A stretch of 64,000 nucleotides of DNA from positions 75,132,757 to 75,196,756 of the forward strand of contig CM077165.1 in the NCBI GenBank assembly GCA_039583875.1, given 5' to 3'. The translations under genes and the position numbers were made by a program. The DNA is from Platanthera guangdongensis (Eukaryota; Streptophyta; Magnoliopsida; Asparagales; Orchidaceae). Below the pieces are notes generated by a model. The model ran no database searches. It had not been told where the DNA came from and saw only the letters and a program-made list of their open reading frames with translations. Position 1 is the stretch's first letter. The number at the start of each line of letters is the position of its first letter. Shown here one piece after another: positions 34,165 to 44,972 of this stretch.

Positions 34165-35994
34165 TGAAATAAATAGAGCCTAATCACCTAGAGGGGGTGA
34201 AAAGGTGAACTTTATCTTTTTAAATTTAAGACAGAAATATTGTACAGTAAATGCAATACTACAATTATCACAGCACAGCAACCATACAATCAAACATACA
34301 CAGAGTGCATACAGGATTTATAGTGGTTCCCCAAGGTCTGGGTACATCCACTTTCCCCCTTCACCAATCTAGTAGTGTACTAGATTCGGCCTAACTTCAG
34401 CACTTCTCCTCAGATTCTCAGATCTTACAGCTCAGAACCCCAAACAGGTTCCTACAACTCAGAGTGTCCCCACTCCTACAACTCAGGCACAAAGCCCTAC
34501 CACTTAGTCTTCCACAAGACCTACACTCACAGAACAAAGTCTCCTATAACTCAGGCAATAGGCCCTACATCAGTCTTCTACAAGACTTACAGTCAGAGCA
34601 CACAGTCTCCTACACTCAGCCTTTATAAAATAGTCTTGCAGCTCAGATCTACACAAGATCCTACAGAAATTTGATAATACAAAGTAATTAACCACAACTC
34701 TGAAAGAGAGAGACGAGTTGACTGGCTTCTTGATGAGTTCTTGGAAGAACTTGGCAGAGATCAACCTCCCTTGGCTTTCTTCAAAGCTTCTTGAATTAGA
34801 ACACAGTAGGGTTGAATCTCCTGAAGATGATCTTTAATCAACTTCTGTCTTGAGATTCAGATCTCAATCTGAATCTAACTTAGCAGCCTGGTTCAGCAAC
34901 TGCTCTTCTTAGAAGGAGCTCTCTCTCTCCTACTTCTTAGATCTTCTGTTGAAGGTCTTCTTCTTTTGTGTTGTTAGATCTCTTGATTGATTGTTGTCAA
35001 TCTGTAATCACACTCTCTGTTGAAGGAGAAAGGTCTTTAAATAGTCTTCCTCCAAGGTAACCGGCTGATCCGGTTTCTAGCAACCTTCTGACGGCTCTGA
35101 CAGTTGCAGTTGACCGGTTAAAATGGCAGCTGTCAAGTCATCCAGTCACTTCTTGAAATCTTTGTCACTGTCTAAAAGTGTCGAGACAGATAGTCAATAT
35201 GTGTTGACACAAATAGACTAAGTGTCAACACAAGTAGACTAAGTGTCGACACTAGCATTCATGGTGTCGACACAACTCCTTGTGTTTTTGTAACAGCTTC
35301 TCGACACTGCTTCTTCAGAATATGTCGACACTGATTCTATGTGTCGACACAAACCTTCTGTTGAATGTGTCGACACTGATTCTGTGTGTCGACACAAGTA
35401 CTTCTTCTTTAATACTTAGTTGAATTCTATTGTGTGTCGACACAACTCCTTTGTGTCGACACATCTTCTTGTGTTGAAACTTGCTGAGTGTCGACACATC
35501 TCCTTTGTGTCGACACATACCTTCATGTGTTGAAACTTTGCTGAGTGTGGACACATCTCCTTTGTGTCGACACATGTACTTTAACTTTGTTGAAGTTTGC
35601 TGAGTGTCGACACAGCCTCCTAGTATCGACACATTTGATGTCGACAAAACTTCTCTGGATGTCGACACTGCCTATAAGTGTCGACACATTTGATGTCGAC
35701 AATCCTTCACCATGATGTCGACACTTTTCTTATGGTGTCGACTCTGTCTTCCTGGTGTCGACACAATTACTACAAGTGTCGACACAGCTTCTCTAGTTGT
35801 CGACACAAGCCTTCATAAGTGTCGACACTTCTCCTCTGTGTGTCGACACATGGACTTAGAAACATTTCTGCATTTTCTGCAATTACTTAACCTGCACATA
35901 TAAACTCAAAGCACATTAAATACACCATGATGTATAGCATTGAGTAGGATGAGGCTTCTTCAAATCAGGTACATATATTCCAATGTACCCAACA
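34165..35994 (-). repeat. S1 5' LTR
   Basis: This is the promoter copy: TGTTGGGTAC start at 35994, TGTCGACA array 35860-35170, TATA-like box at 35036-35045, CTACAACTCAG-rich zone (34640-34430 in plus coordinates) and the terminal CA beside the primer site. It aligns with 23568-25417 throughout with scattered substitutions and small indels. Confidence 0.93.
35170..35860. repeat. TGTCGACA palindrome array in S1 5' LTR
   Basis: This is colinear with the array in the 3' LTR. Some sites are perfect in one LTR and degenerate in the other (for example, AGTGTCAACACAAG here where the partner has AGTGTCGACACAAG). Differences at CpG of the core are frequent, as expected for methylated DNA. Confidence 0.88.
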
Positions 35995-37450
35995 GAAAAG
36001 TTGGATAATAATAATGTTAAACAAATTGAATCAAAACCAAAGAATAAGAAAAGAAAACAAAATTAGAAAAATCCAAATAAAAATAATGTTCAGCAGATTT
36101 CGTCGACCAGAGATCGACGAAATATGTACAGTTCGTCGAACCGCATTCGACGAACTCCGAATGCAGATTTATATAATAATTATTCGTTGAACTACGATCG
36201 ACGAAACCAGTATGGTTCGTCGACAGGAGATTGGCGATTTTGGGGCTCAGAAAATGACTTATATCATTCTCTGAGTGGAGTTCGACGAACTCATCCCAAT
36301 TTGTCGAACTCAGGTCGACGAACTCACCAGAATTCGTCGAACGCAGATCAGTTTAACAGAAATTTTAATTTCTCTAAAACTTATAACCAACAAAGAAAAT
36401 TTGATAATCAAATAATCAATGGATAATTCCACCTAGGAAATATCACCCTTTAGGATATAAAAGGCAACATAAATGTTCATTTATTTCCAGTTTTAGTTAT
36501 GTAAAGTTAGAAGGACCCAAGGTAACCTGGATCAGGAATGGCTAATCTGTTTCATTGCAGGTAAAAGACTATCCTACCACAGAGCAACAGTGGTATATGG
36601 ACAGTGGCTGTTCTAAGTACATGACTGGAAATAAGGCCAACTTAACACATTACAAGGCAAAGCTAGGACCAAAATTTATATTTGGTGACTCCAATTGTGG
36701 CCAGACTGAAGGCTATGGACAAGTCAGAATTGGAGCGGTCACCATTAGGAATGTTGCATATGTAAGTGGACTGAGGCATAACCTTATCTCCGTAAGTCAA
36801 TTATGTTATGAAAGGTATCATGTATCATTTACTAAAACCTCCTATATTATTACTTCTTTGGATAATCTTGTAGTATTGACTGGCACTAGATTAGAAAACA
36901 TTTATGTAGTTAACTTCCAGTCAGCTAAATCTGAAATCTGTCTGTTCAATTCAACTAGTAATAATAATGACCTCTAGCATAGGAGATTAGGTTATGTTAA
37001 TTTGAGAAATATTGCCAAACTATCTAGGGACAACCTTGTTTTAAGATCACCTTCTTGCCCCTACAAGAAGGAAAGCTTTTGCAGGGCTTGTTAATTAGGC
37101 AAGCAAACTAAAAGTAGTTTTAAATCATTAAATAAAAGTGACTCACCTAGGATATTGTACTTACTACATATAGACCTTTTTGGCCCTATAGCAGTACAAA
37201 GTCTAGGAGGGAAATCTTATATTTTAGTGATTGTAGATGACTTCTCTAGATTCACTTGGATTTTGTTTCTGAGATCTACGTCTGATAACTTCAAAGTTCT
37301 TACAGATTTTCTCAAGAACATACAGATCGAGTACTCTACTCCAGTTGCATTGATCAGAAGTGATCATGGTACTGAGTTTATGTCTCTTCTTATGCAAGAG
37401 TTTTGTAGGAAGGAAGGTATCAGATATTGCTTCTCAGCTCCTAGAACACC
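35995..37450 (+). pseudogene. Element P gag end, protease and partial integrase
   Basis: From 35995 the P frame resumes (a TAG at 36064). It passes the TCGTCGA array region and, after a shift near 36420, reads protease (QWYMDSGCSKYMTG, 36597-36640). The HHCC region follows with its first stretch decayed (HRRLGYVNL, stop in CRAC), then integrase with the first two catalytic Asp residues ([17 protein letters not shown]). It stops at SAPRTP, before the catalytic Glu, at 37450. Domain order identifies copia. Confidence 0.88.
36085..36345. repeat. TTCGTCGA / TCGACGAA inverted-repeat array inside P coding region
   Basis: At least six foldback units of TTCGTCGA, 8-12 bp spacer and TCGACGAA (or the reverse order) occur in 260 bp, for example CGTCGACCAGAGATCGACG and TTCGTCGAACGC. 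They sit between gag and protease in a frame that stays open for 100 codons. Unlike the LTR arrays, these repeats are translated. Confidence 0.8.
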
Positions 37451-37454
37451 TTCG

Positions 37455-37977
37455 AGAACTTCAAAGCAGAAAATCAAATAAAGAACAGTGCTGGAATAGT
37501 GAATTTTACAAATATACAAGAAACCAAACTATAGAGATGAATAGTGAATCACATTTTTTTTGAATAGTGCTATAAAATATTCATATTTTATATTTTTGAA
37601 TAAAGAAACACGAGTTCAAAACGGAGGCCCATACGCACGCTGAATTAAACGAAACTCACACCGTATGCGAATACTGATTCTACGAACCCAACGGCAAAGT
37701 CAAAACCTAAATCCGACGAGCCATTCCCGAGATATTAATCTTCAAAGTATACGATGAACATAAACAATCCAAAACTTCAATCGCGCGCCGAGACTCCAAA
37801 AATGCTCGGATTGCGACGAAATTTGTCGAGCAAGTCCAAAATTATTCAATTTAAATTCCAAATGCAAAATTTTCCAATTATGACAAAAATTCGGCTGACT
37901 CGACCACACGGTCGCTAAAATACATTAACGACATTGTGCCGCCAACTCGACGTTAAAAGTAACGGCACGACGTCATA
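37455..37977. repeat. 500-bp direct repeat, copy 1 (partner 39791-40285)
   Basis: Both copies begin with AAATCAAATAAAGAACAGTG-like sequence and run in parallel through the poly-T and AAACGGAGGC blocks to the TAACG(G/C)CAC(G/A)AC(G/A)TCAT block. Similarity is high with scattered changes. Copy 2 continues to the LTR start, while copy 1 diverges at about 37978. It could be an internal duplication of the LTR or a fragment of a second related LTR. Confidence 0.75.
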
Positions 37978-38554
37978 TTCTTTCTAATAACCGTCGGCGG
38001 CCACCAGAAGGTTCACGAAATATTTTCTCTCTCACGCTCACAATGCTCTGGTTCGGGAGGAAAAAATCGGAGAAGTTGAAGATAAAACTTTTCTTTTCTT
38101 TCTAATAACCTAAGTATAAGAGTTTATATATATATATATACCATATTATAAAAAAATACTGAGGTCTGTAAATAGCATGAGTTTAAAATTGGAAGAAAAT
38201 TAGGTGACCGTCGGATTTCAGAGTTTTGATCATGAACCGTTGGATCAAACCAACCCTCTCTCTTCACATTTTACTAGGTCCTAAACCTACTACTAGGGGA
38301 TATTAAAGTTAGGTAGATAACATAAAAAAAGTCCCGCTAAAAGCTCAGATTGAAAACCAGCCCGCAAACCCGCCTGTTCATAGAATTAAAGATAAGCCCG
38401 CCTAATTTCAAAGATTTATTATGGAATTCTATATTTAAACTCAAAAGCTTCAAACCTACCGGCAGTGTGGGACTAAACCAAACACAAATTTTAAAAAAAC
38501 AAGGGGCGCGACTTTTTGGGGGTGAAGATTGTCTCAAAATGAAACTTGAACAAC

Positions 38555-38985
38555 ATCAAAGCTGTAGATCTCGGCGAGACGAACAACTTTCATGTTGATT
38601 ACTTTTTGATTTGGAGTCGTCTTGGCTTCCGATTTGGGCCTCGAAATCAGGGGTGGCGAGAGTGCTACAGTACAGCCTCTCGCCGTCCCCGATTTCGAGG
38701 CCCAAATCGGAAGTCAAGACGGCTCCAAATCAAAAGGTGATCAACATGAAGTTGTTCGTCTCGCCGAGATCTACAACTTTCATGTTGATCAATTGTTGAT
38801 TTGGAGCAGTCTTCGCTTCCTATTTGGGCCTCGAAATCGAGGGCGTCGAGAGTGCTACAGTACAGCCTCTCGCCGCCCCCGATTTCGAGGCCCAAGTCAG
38901 AAGCCAAGACGGCTTCAAATCAATAAGTGATCAACATTAACGTTGTTCGTCTCACTGAGATCTACAACTTTCATGTTGATCATTT
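38555..38985. repeat. Tandem foldback units in G1 LTR
   Basis: Two units of about 190 bp each combine two hairpins. One is a GTTGTTCGTCTCG / CGAGATCTACAAC stem flanked by CATGTTGATCA. The other is a stem of about 30 bp with TTTGGGCCTCGAAATC and GATTTCGAGGCCCAAA arms around CTACAGTACAGC. The AACATGAAAGTTGTAGATC element recurs near 38745, 38935, 39258 and 39628. Because the units are palindromic, similar peptides are encoded on both strands, which explains the mirrored ORFs. Confidence 0.85.
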
Positions 38986-39356
38986 TTCGTTTTGAGACAA
39001 TCTTGACCCCCAAAAAGGCTAGGCTGGGGCAGGCTTTGAGCGAGTGGGCGGGCGAAGCCCGCCGTCGCCGGCCGGTAACTGTGGCGCGTGGCCATCGGGC
39101 CAGAGGCCCGTGCCTATCACTCGTGTATATAAATATATATATATATATATATATTCATAAAATATTCTTATCTAAACCGGAATGAAAACGGACCAAATAC
39201 GAGCAGTTTTGCGGGAACCGAAAATAAAGGTATAGTATTACTTCAAATCGAAACGTGCCCAACATAAAAGTTGTAGATCCTTCGAGACGAACAAATTTCA
39301 TGTTAACCATTTTTTCGTACGTCACAGTTTTGACCCTCAAAACGGCTCCCGAACTT

Positions 39357-39560
39357 AAACTAGAATGGAAATCTCGAGAAGAATAGGTTTACTCGAGATG
39401 GAGACTAAGGATACTCGAGATACACATACCTATCTCGAGACATAACATACAGCACTCGAGAGAATCAATAGAACTCGAGATAATAGGTATAGAACTCGAG
39501 ATAAATCAGTAGCACTCGAGATAATCAATAGTACTCGAGATAAAATACCACATTACGGAC
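39357..39560. repeat. CTCGAGA array in G1 LTR
   Basis: About ten ACTCGAGA or TCTCGAGA units occur at roughly 20-bp spacing, several with CTCGAG (a perfect hexamer palindrome). They lie upstream, on the minus strand, of the LTR's AT-rich and TATA-like stretches. Confidence 0.8.
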
Positions 39561-40353
39561 TATTTATGAGTGGGTTCACAGAAATCGAAAATAGAGGCAT
39601 AGGATTGCTTCAAATCGAAAAGTGTCCAACATGAAAGTTGTAGATCTCGTTGAGACGAACAAATTTTATGTTAATCATTTTTTCCATCTGACAACAAACG
39701 GTGCCCGAAAGTAGACTGAAACGGACAACTCGGAAATGAATTTACTCAAGATGTATACAAGAATTTACTCGAGAGGACAGAAATCACTTGAGAACATCAA
39801 ATAAAGAACAGTGCTGGAATAGTGAATTTTACAAATATATCAGAAACCAAACTATAGAGATGAATAGTGAATCACATTTTTTTGAATAGTGCTATAAAAT
39901 ATTCATATTTTATATTTTCGAACAAAGAAACACGAGTTCAAAACGGAGGCTCATACGGGCGCTGAATTAAACGAAACTCACACCGTAGGCGAATACTGAC
40001 GCTACGAACCCAACGGCAAAGTCAAAATCTAACTCCGACGAGCCATTCCCGAGATATTAATCTTCAAAGTATACGGCGAACATAAACAATCCAAAACTTC
40101 AATCGCGCGCCGAGACTCCAAAAAATGCTCGGATTGCGGCGAACTTGACGAGCAAGTCCAAAATTATTCAATTTAAATTCCAAATGCAAAAGTTTCCAAT
40201 TACGACAAAAATTCGGCCGACTCGACCACACGGACGCAAAAATGACTTAACGGCATTGCGCCGCAAACTCGACGTTAAAAGTAACGCCACAACATCATAA
40301 ATACGACAATACCAAATCAAATAAAATCATCGAAAAAAATCGGGGGCATTACA

Positions 40354-40373
40354 GTCACTCCCCCTAAAAAAAA
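40354..40373 (-). other. G1 polypurine tract
   Basis: The minus strand reads TTTTTTTAGGGGGAGTGAC immediately before the LTR start. A CAGGACGAAACTT motif just upstream is the gypsy-type 3' junction signature also seen in A and B. Confidence 0.75.
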
Positions 40374-40458
40374 GTTTCGTCCTGAAACTTAACACAACTC
40401 CAGAACCAAACCAAAATGAGAAATCAAACATGACTGAAATCATAAAGACATACCCGAA

Positions 40459-42886
40459 CTAAGAGAAGAGGTGCGGATGAGATTCCTTCATTGCCGATTC
40501 CAATTCCCACGTTGTACTCTCGACGTCTTGAATTCTCCAATGAATCTTGACCATGGGGATGGTCTTTCTTCGCAACACATGCTCTTGAGAATCCAGAATA
40601 CGAATAGGTTCTTCCATATACGTAAGGTTGGGCTGAATCTGGGGAACCGAGTCGAGGACTTGACGATCATTACGAACACACTTCCGCAACTGGCTCACAT
40701 GGAACACATCATGGACACCAGGGAAGGTGGCAGGAAACTCCAGCCTATACGCTGAAACTCCGACGCGTTCAAGATTCTGAAAAGGTCTCACGTACCGGGA
40801 GTCTAACTTGTGGTTCCTTCCAAACCTTTTAACGCCAGACATCGGAGAAACCTTCAGAAAAACCAAGTCTCCAACGACAAACTCCAGATCGACCCTTCAT
40901 TGATTAGCATACTTCTCATAGCGTTCTTGAGCCACGTGGAGCTTTTCTCGAATATGAGTCACAGCACAATTCATCTCCTCAAGGGCTTCCGAACCTAGCA
41001 ACAGTCTCTCACCAACTTCAGCTCAAAAAAAAAGAGTTCTACAATGCCTCTCATATAAGGCCTCAAACGGGGCCATCTGCAGACTCTCTTGATAACTATT
41101 ACTGTATGCAAACTCCATGAGTCTAAGACGTTCATCCCAAGCACCACCATGATCCAAAATATAACATCTGATCATGTATTCTACGATCTGATTTACCCTT
41201 TCCGTCTGACCATTCGCCTGCGGATGATAGGCGGTAGAATACCTCAAATCGGTACCCAACCACTCCTGTAAACTCTTCCAAAAGCGAGACGTAAATCTGG
41301 AGTCCCGATCTAATACAATGCTAACCGGCACTCCATGTAACCTGATGACCTCTTCAGGATATAGCTCAGTTACCTTCTTTATCGAATACCCAATATTAAA
41401 CGGAACAAAGTGAGCGCACTTTGTCAATCTGTCAACTATCACCCAAACAGAGTCGTGCCCACGGGGATATTTTGGTAGACCGATGATGAAATCCATTGAA
41501 ATACTCTCCCATTTCCAACTTGGAATATCGAGCGGTGTCAGTTTACCACCAGGCCTGCTATGATCATCCTTAATACGCTGACGCGTATAACATTCCGATA
41601 CAAAATTCGTGATATCATTCTTCATCCCTGACCACGAAACAATTTTCTTTAGATCTTTATACATCTTAGTGGAACAAGGGTGATAGGCTACACTGGAACA
41701 ATGAGCTTCAGCATAGATCTTAGCTCAAATATCGCCAAAGGCGGGGACACAAAATCTACACTGATACCTCAAGGTATCCAACTCATCCAAGGAGAAGTCC
41801 GGTAGCTCTCCCTTCATGGTTCTATTCCGGGGTGCAACAAATCAGGATCATCCTTCTGATGTGCTCAAGGGAAATCTAAGAGGGTTCTTCCGCTTCCAAA
41901 CTAGTAGGCACAATACGACTCTCAACCTCAATATCCATCAACAAGAATTCTTCTACCAAGGATTGTACCGATAGATTAAAAATTTTAGCGGTCTTTCTGC
42001 TCAAAGCATCGGCTACTGCATTAGCCTTTCCTGGATGATAAAGAATTTCCACTTCATAATCAGCCACATATTCTAACCACCAACGCTGGCGCAGATTTAG
42101 TTTCTTTTGAGTGAAGACATACTTCAAACTCTTATGGTCTGTATAGATCTTGCACAACGTGCCATACAATAAGTGTCGCCAAAGCTTTAGCACATAAATT
42201 ACAACAACAAACGCTGAATCGTGCGTGGGATAGTTTCTCTCATGAGTCTTTAGTTGCCTCGATCCATATGCAATCACCTTACCATCTTATATTAAAACAC
42301 AGCCAAGTCCGATGTGTGATGCATCAACATACATAGCATACTCAACTCCTTCAGTAGGTAAGGTTTAAATTGGAGCAGTACATAATCTCTTCTTCAGTTC
42401 TTGGAAAGCCTCTTCACACTTATCACTCCAAATGAATGTAGTATTCTTCTGAGTAAGTCTAGTTAGAGGAGCAGACAACACCAAAAACCCTTCCACGAAC
42501 CTTCTATAATAGACAACCAGGCTTAAGAAGCTCCTAATCTCCTTAGGTGTAGAAGGTCTCTCCTATTCCATCACTGTAGAAATCTTTGTCGGGTCTACAG
42601 AAATACCGTCCTTGCTTATAATATGACCCAGAAAGGACACCTGAGGTAGCCAGAACTCACACTTGCTCAACTTCGCATATAACGTATGCTCCCTCGAGGT
42701 CGACAAAACCAAACGCAAATGTTGAGTATGCTCCTCAACATTACGGGAATACACCAAGACATCATCTATGAACACAATAACAAATCGGTCCAAGAAATCT
42801 TTAAACACCCTATTCATCAAATCCATGAAAGCAGAGGGTGCATTGGTTAAACCGAAAGACATCACCAAAAACTCATAATGTCCATA
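40459..42886 (-). pseudogene. G1 pol: RT end, RNase H, integrase, chromodomain-like tail
   Basis: From right to left: the reverse transcriptase second half ([16 protein letters not shown], catalytic [22 protein letters not shown]; 42868-42563), then RNase H ([39 protein letters not shown]; 42277-41876). Integrase has its full triad (ISMDFIIGLP, VLDRDSRFTS, NGQTERVNQ; 41664-41023), followed by a C-terminal domain and tail (VFLKVSPMSGVKRF, VHDVFHVSQLRKC, RRKTIPMVKIHW; to 40459). RT before integrase identifies Ty3/gypsy. Stops and frameshifts separate the blocks. The N-terminal RT, protease and gag are absent because the S2 LTR begins at 42887. Confidence 0.92.
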
Positions 42887-44972
42887 TGAAATATAATATT
42901 TGCCAACTTAAATCACCCAGAGGGGGTGAATATGTGAGTTGTGCGTCTTTTTGCGGAATAAACAAATTCTCAAACCAATGCACAGATTTATCTACCAAAC
43001 AAACAAACACAGACGAGGCAAGATATATAGTGGTTCCCCAACCTTGGGTACATCCACTTTCCCTCACCGATCTTGCAATACACTAGACTCAGCTACTTCA
43101 CTATCTTGGATTGGAAATTAATCCTACCCTCGGAACAATGTTCCTACAATCACAATCCACAAAACGGATCTACACTCGGAAGACAAAACTTCCTACAATC
43201 TCAGAGTTGAAAACTCCTACACTTGGAGAAAACTTCTCCTACAATAATGAGATAAAGTTGTACAGAAATACAAACAGTAATCTTCTTGTTCAGATCTGCA
43301 ACAGTAAATCAGAAATTCCTTCTTCTAGGCGTGCGGCTTTATCAGAATATTGAAGAAGAATCTCGACAAGAATGGATCTGAACTTCCTTGGCTTCTCACC
43401 ATCGATCTAATCAGAAAATACGGAGTTGAGAGAATCTCGATCTGGAAAGCCTTCTTGATCTGAACCCTTAAAGGATGAAAAGCCTAGTCGGTCAGAAATC
43501 TGCGACGGGGGCGGCGGCGAGTTTCCGTTTCTTGGAGAGAGAAAGAGGAGACAGAATTTCTTTTTGAGAGTACGGCTGCAAAAACTTTCTTAGAATAATC
43601 TTTGAATAATTAGGGTTTGTCAGTTTAGACAAGACCTTTTATAGGATCAGAAAAGATTAGACTTAATTGAGTCATTTTGAGAAAGACACGTGTGCCAATC
43701 ACGTCAGAGTTTATGAATATGACCGTTAGGTTTGGACTTGAAGAATTTTCGGAAAAGTCAAAGTAAAATACACGAGATGTAGTAGACTACTCGAGTATAT
43801 GCAGCACTACTCGAGTAAGTAGAATATGACTACTCGAGTACATGAGAAAAACTACTCAGGAGAAAGAGAGATCATTACTCGAGTACTTGGAGTCAACTAC
43901 TCGAGTAAATAAAAATTCAAGGAATCAGCTACTTGAGTAACAAGAATAATATACTCGAGTACATTAGTACTTACACGAGAGGTGGAGTATATTACTCGAG
44001 TATAAGAAATACTACTCGAGTATATAAGAATGAACTACTCGAGTATATAAGAAACTACTCGAGAGAAAGACTTAGAAAAGTTCTTGAACTGGAAAACAAT
44101 ACTACTCGAGTATGTAAGATAAACTATTGGAGACATAAGGAACTACTGGAGTATATAAGATGAACTACTCGAGAAAAATAGAACTACTCGAGTATAAAAC
44201 ATGAACTACTTGAGACAAAAAGAACTACTCGAGTATATGGAGATGACTACTCAAGTAACTCACTTAGAGAAATTTTCTGGAATGGAATTCTGGATTACTC
44301 GAGTATAAACACTGAACTACTTGAGAAGTAGATGAATTACTCGAGTATATGATTTAGACTACTCGAGTAAGTGAGAATTACACGAGAGTCAGAGTTCAAT
44401 TACTCGAGATAGAAGATAGAACTACTCGAGTACTATATAGTACTACTCGAGTATTTAAATTAGAAAAATTTTGAGAAGAGAATTCCTATAAACTCGAGAG
44501 AAGAAAGGAAACTACTCGACTAGTTGATGTAAGTACTCGAGATACATAATGGACTACTCGGGATACATCTACACTACTCGAGTAAGAGAATTATCACTCG
44601 AGTATGAACTCAGTAACTTACTCGAGTAAGTAAAGACCTACTCAAGTACTTTACTTAGGAAATTTTCTTGACAGAAATTTTTCTTCTTCTGAGGGAAATC
44701 AGCATCAAGTCTTTTCTCTTAGTCCTAGAGCTTGAATATGAAGTTTATCCCAATAGAGAAGCTATACATGAGTCAACACTTTGGAACATACAATGAGGGA
44801 TTACATTGTATGGTCCTGTGTTTGGTGACCCATGGTAGACTGACATTGGTCTACACTTCCCATAAGAATTCCTGCAAACACAACTCAAACCAAGCATCAA
44901 ATATAACTTAATTCATCTTATTTCAAGGGTGACTTCATAAAATCCGGGTTAGTGTGGATACAATACCCAACA
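42887..44972 (-). repeat. Sirevirus-type S2 LTR (2086 bp)
   Basis: On the minus strand it runs from TGTTGGGTATTG at 44972 to TCA at 42887 (plus TGAAATATAA). It shares with S1 the terminal CAGAGGGGGTGAA block, the GTGGTTCCCCAA and GGGTACATCCACTTTCCC block near 43030, the CCTACA repeats (43140-43260) and the polypurine junction. A TATAAAAGG box lies at 43635-43643. The array upstream of it is TACTCGAGTA rather than TGTCGACA. Only this 3' LTR remains. Confidence 0.88.
43765..44650. repeat. TACTCGAGTA palindrome array in S2 LTR
   Basis: About 25 TACTCGAGTA decamers and many near matches (for example ACTTGAGA, ACTCAAGTA) fill 880 bp at about 20-45-bp spacing. The array occupies the place in the S2 LTR where S1 has TGTCGACA, upstream of the TATA box on the minus strand. 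ORFs through it are chance readings. Confidence 0.9.

Larger units (their letters stand above)
23568..35994 (-). mobile_element. Sirevirus-type copia element S1 with third ORF
   Basis: This 12.4-kb minus-strand element has LTRs of 1850 bp (23568-25417) and 1830 bp (34165-35994) and a GAAAA duplication (23563-23567 and 35995-35999). It has gag with two zinc knuckles, copia-order pol, and a large ORF between pol and the 3' LTR. The LTR end with CACCTAGAGGGGG and the tract AATAGGGGGAGAT before TGTTGGGTAC are typical of Sireviruses. The LTRs differ by several percent by eye, so it is clearly older than element C. All reading frames carry stops. Confidence 0.93.
21637..37450 (+). mobile_element. 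Copia element P, truncated and interrupted by S1
   Basis: A plus-strand Ty1/copia element has a short 5' LTR (about 21637-21884), primer site, gag (21991-23567), then S1 (23568-35994), then the end of gag, protease and half of integrase (35995-37450). The frame runs on across the S1 site once S1 and one GAAAA are removed. P ends abruptly in integrase after the SAPRTP motif at 37450, next to G1 LTR sequence. Reverse transcriptase, RNase H and the 3' LTR are absent from the window. Confidence 0.85.
37451..40353 (-). repeat. Gypsy G1 3' LTR region, repeat-rich
   Basis: The LTR starts on the minus strand at 40353 (TGTAATGCCCCCG), preceded by a polypurine tract (40354-40373). Leftward it holds a 500-bp block (40285-39791), a CTCGAGA array, a tandem of foldback units and a TTTAGTCCCACACTGCC promoter-proximal block (about 38460-38480) with a TATA-like stretch nearby. 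A second copy of the 500-bp block (37455-37977) comes at the far end. The left boundary meets P integrase at 37451 without a TG, so the LTR end is truncated or rearranged. All ORFs here are mirror readings of the palindromes. Confidence 0.7.

Noticed and set aside
38611..38930. Pairs of similar ORFs on opposite strands
   Set aside because: They are mirror readings of the palindromic foldback units, not genes.
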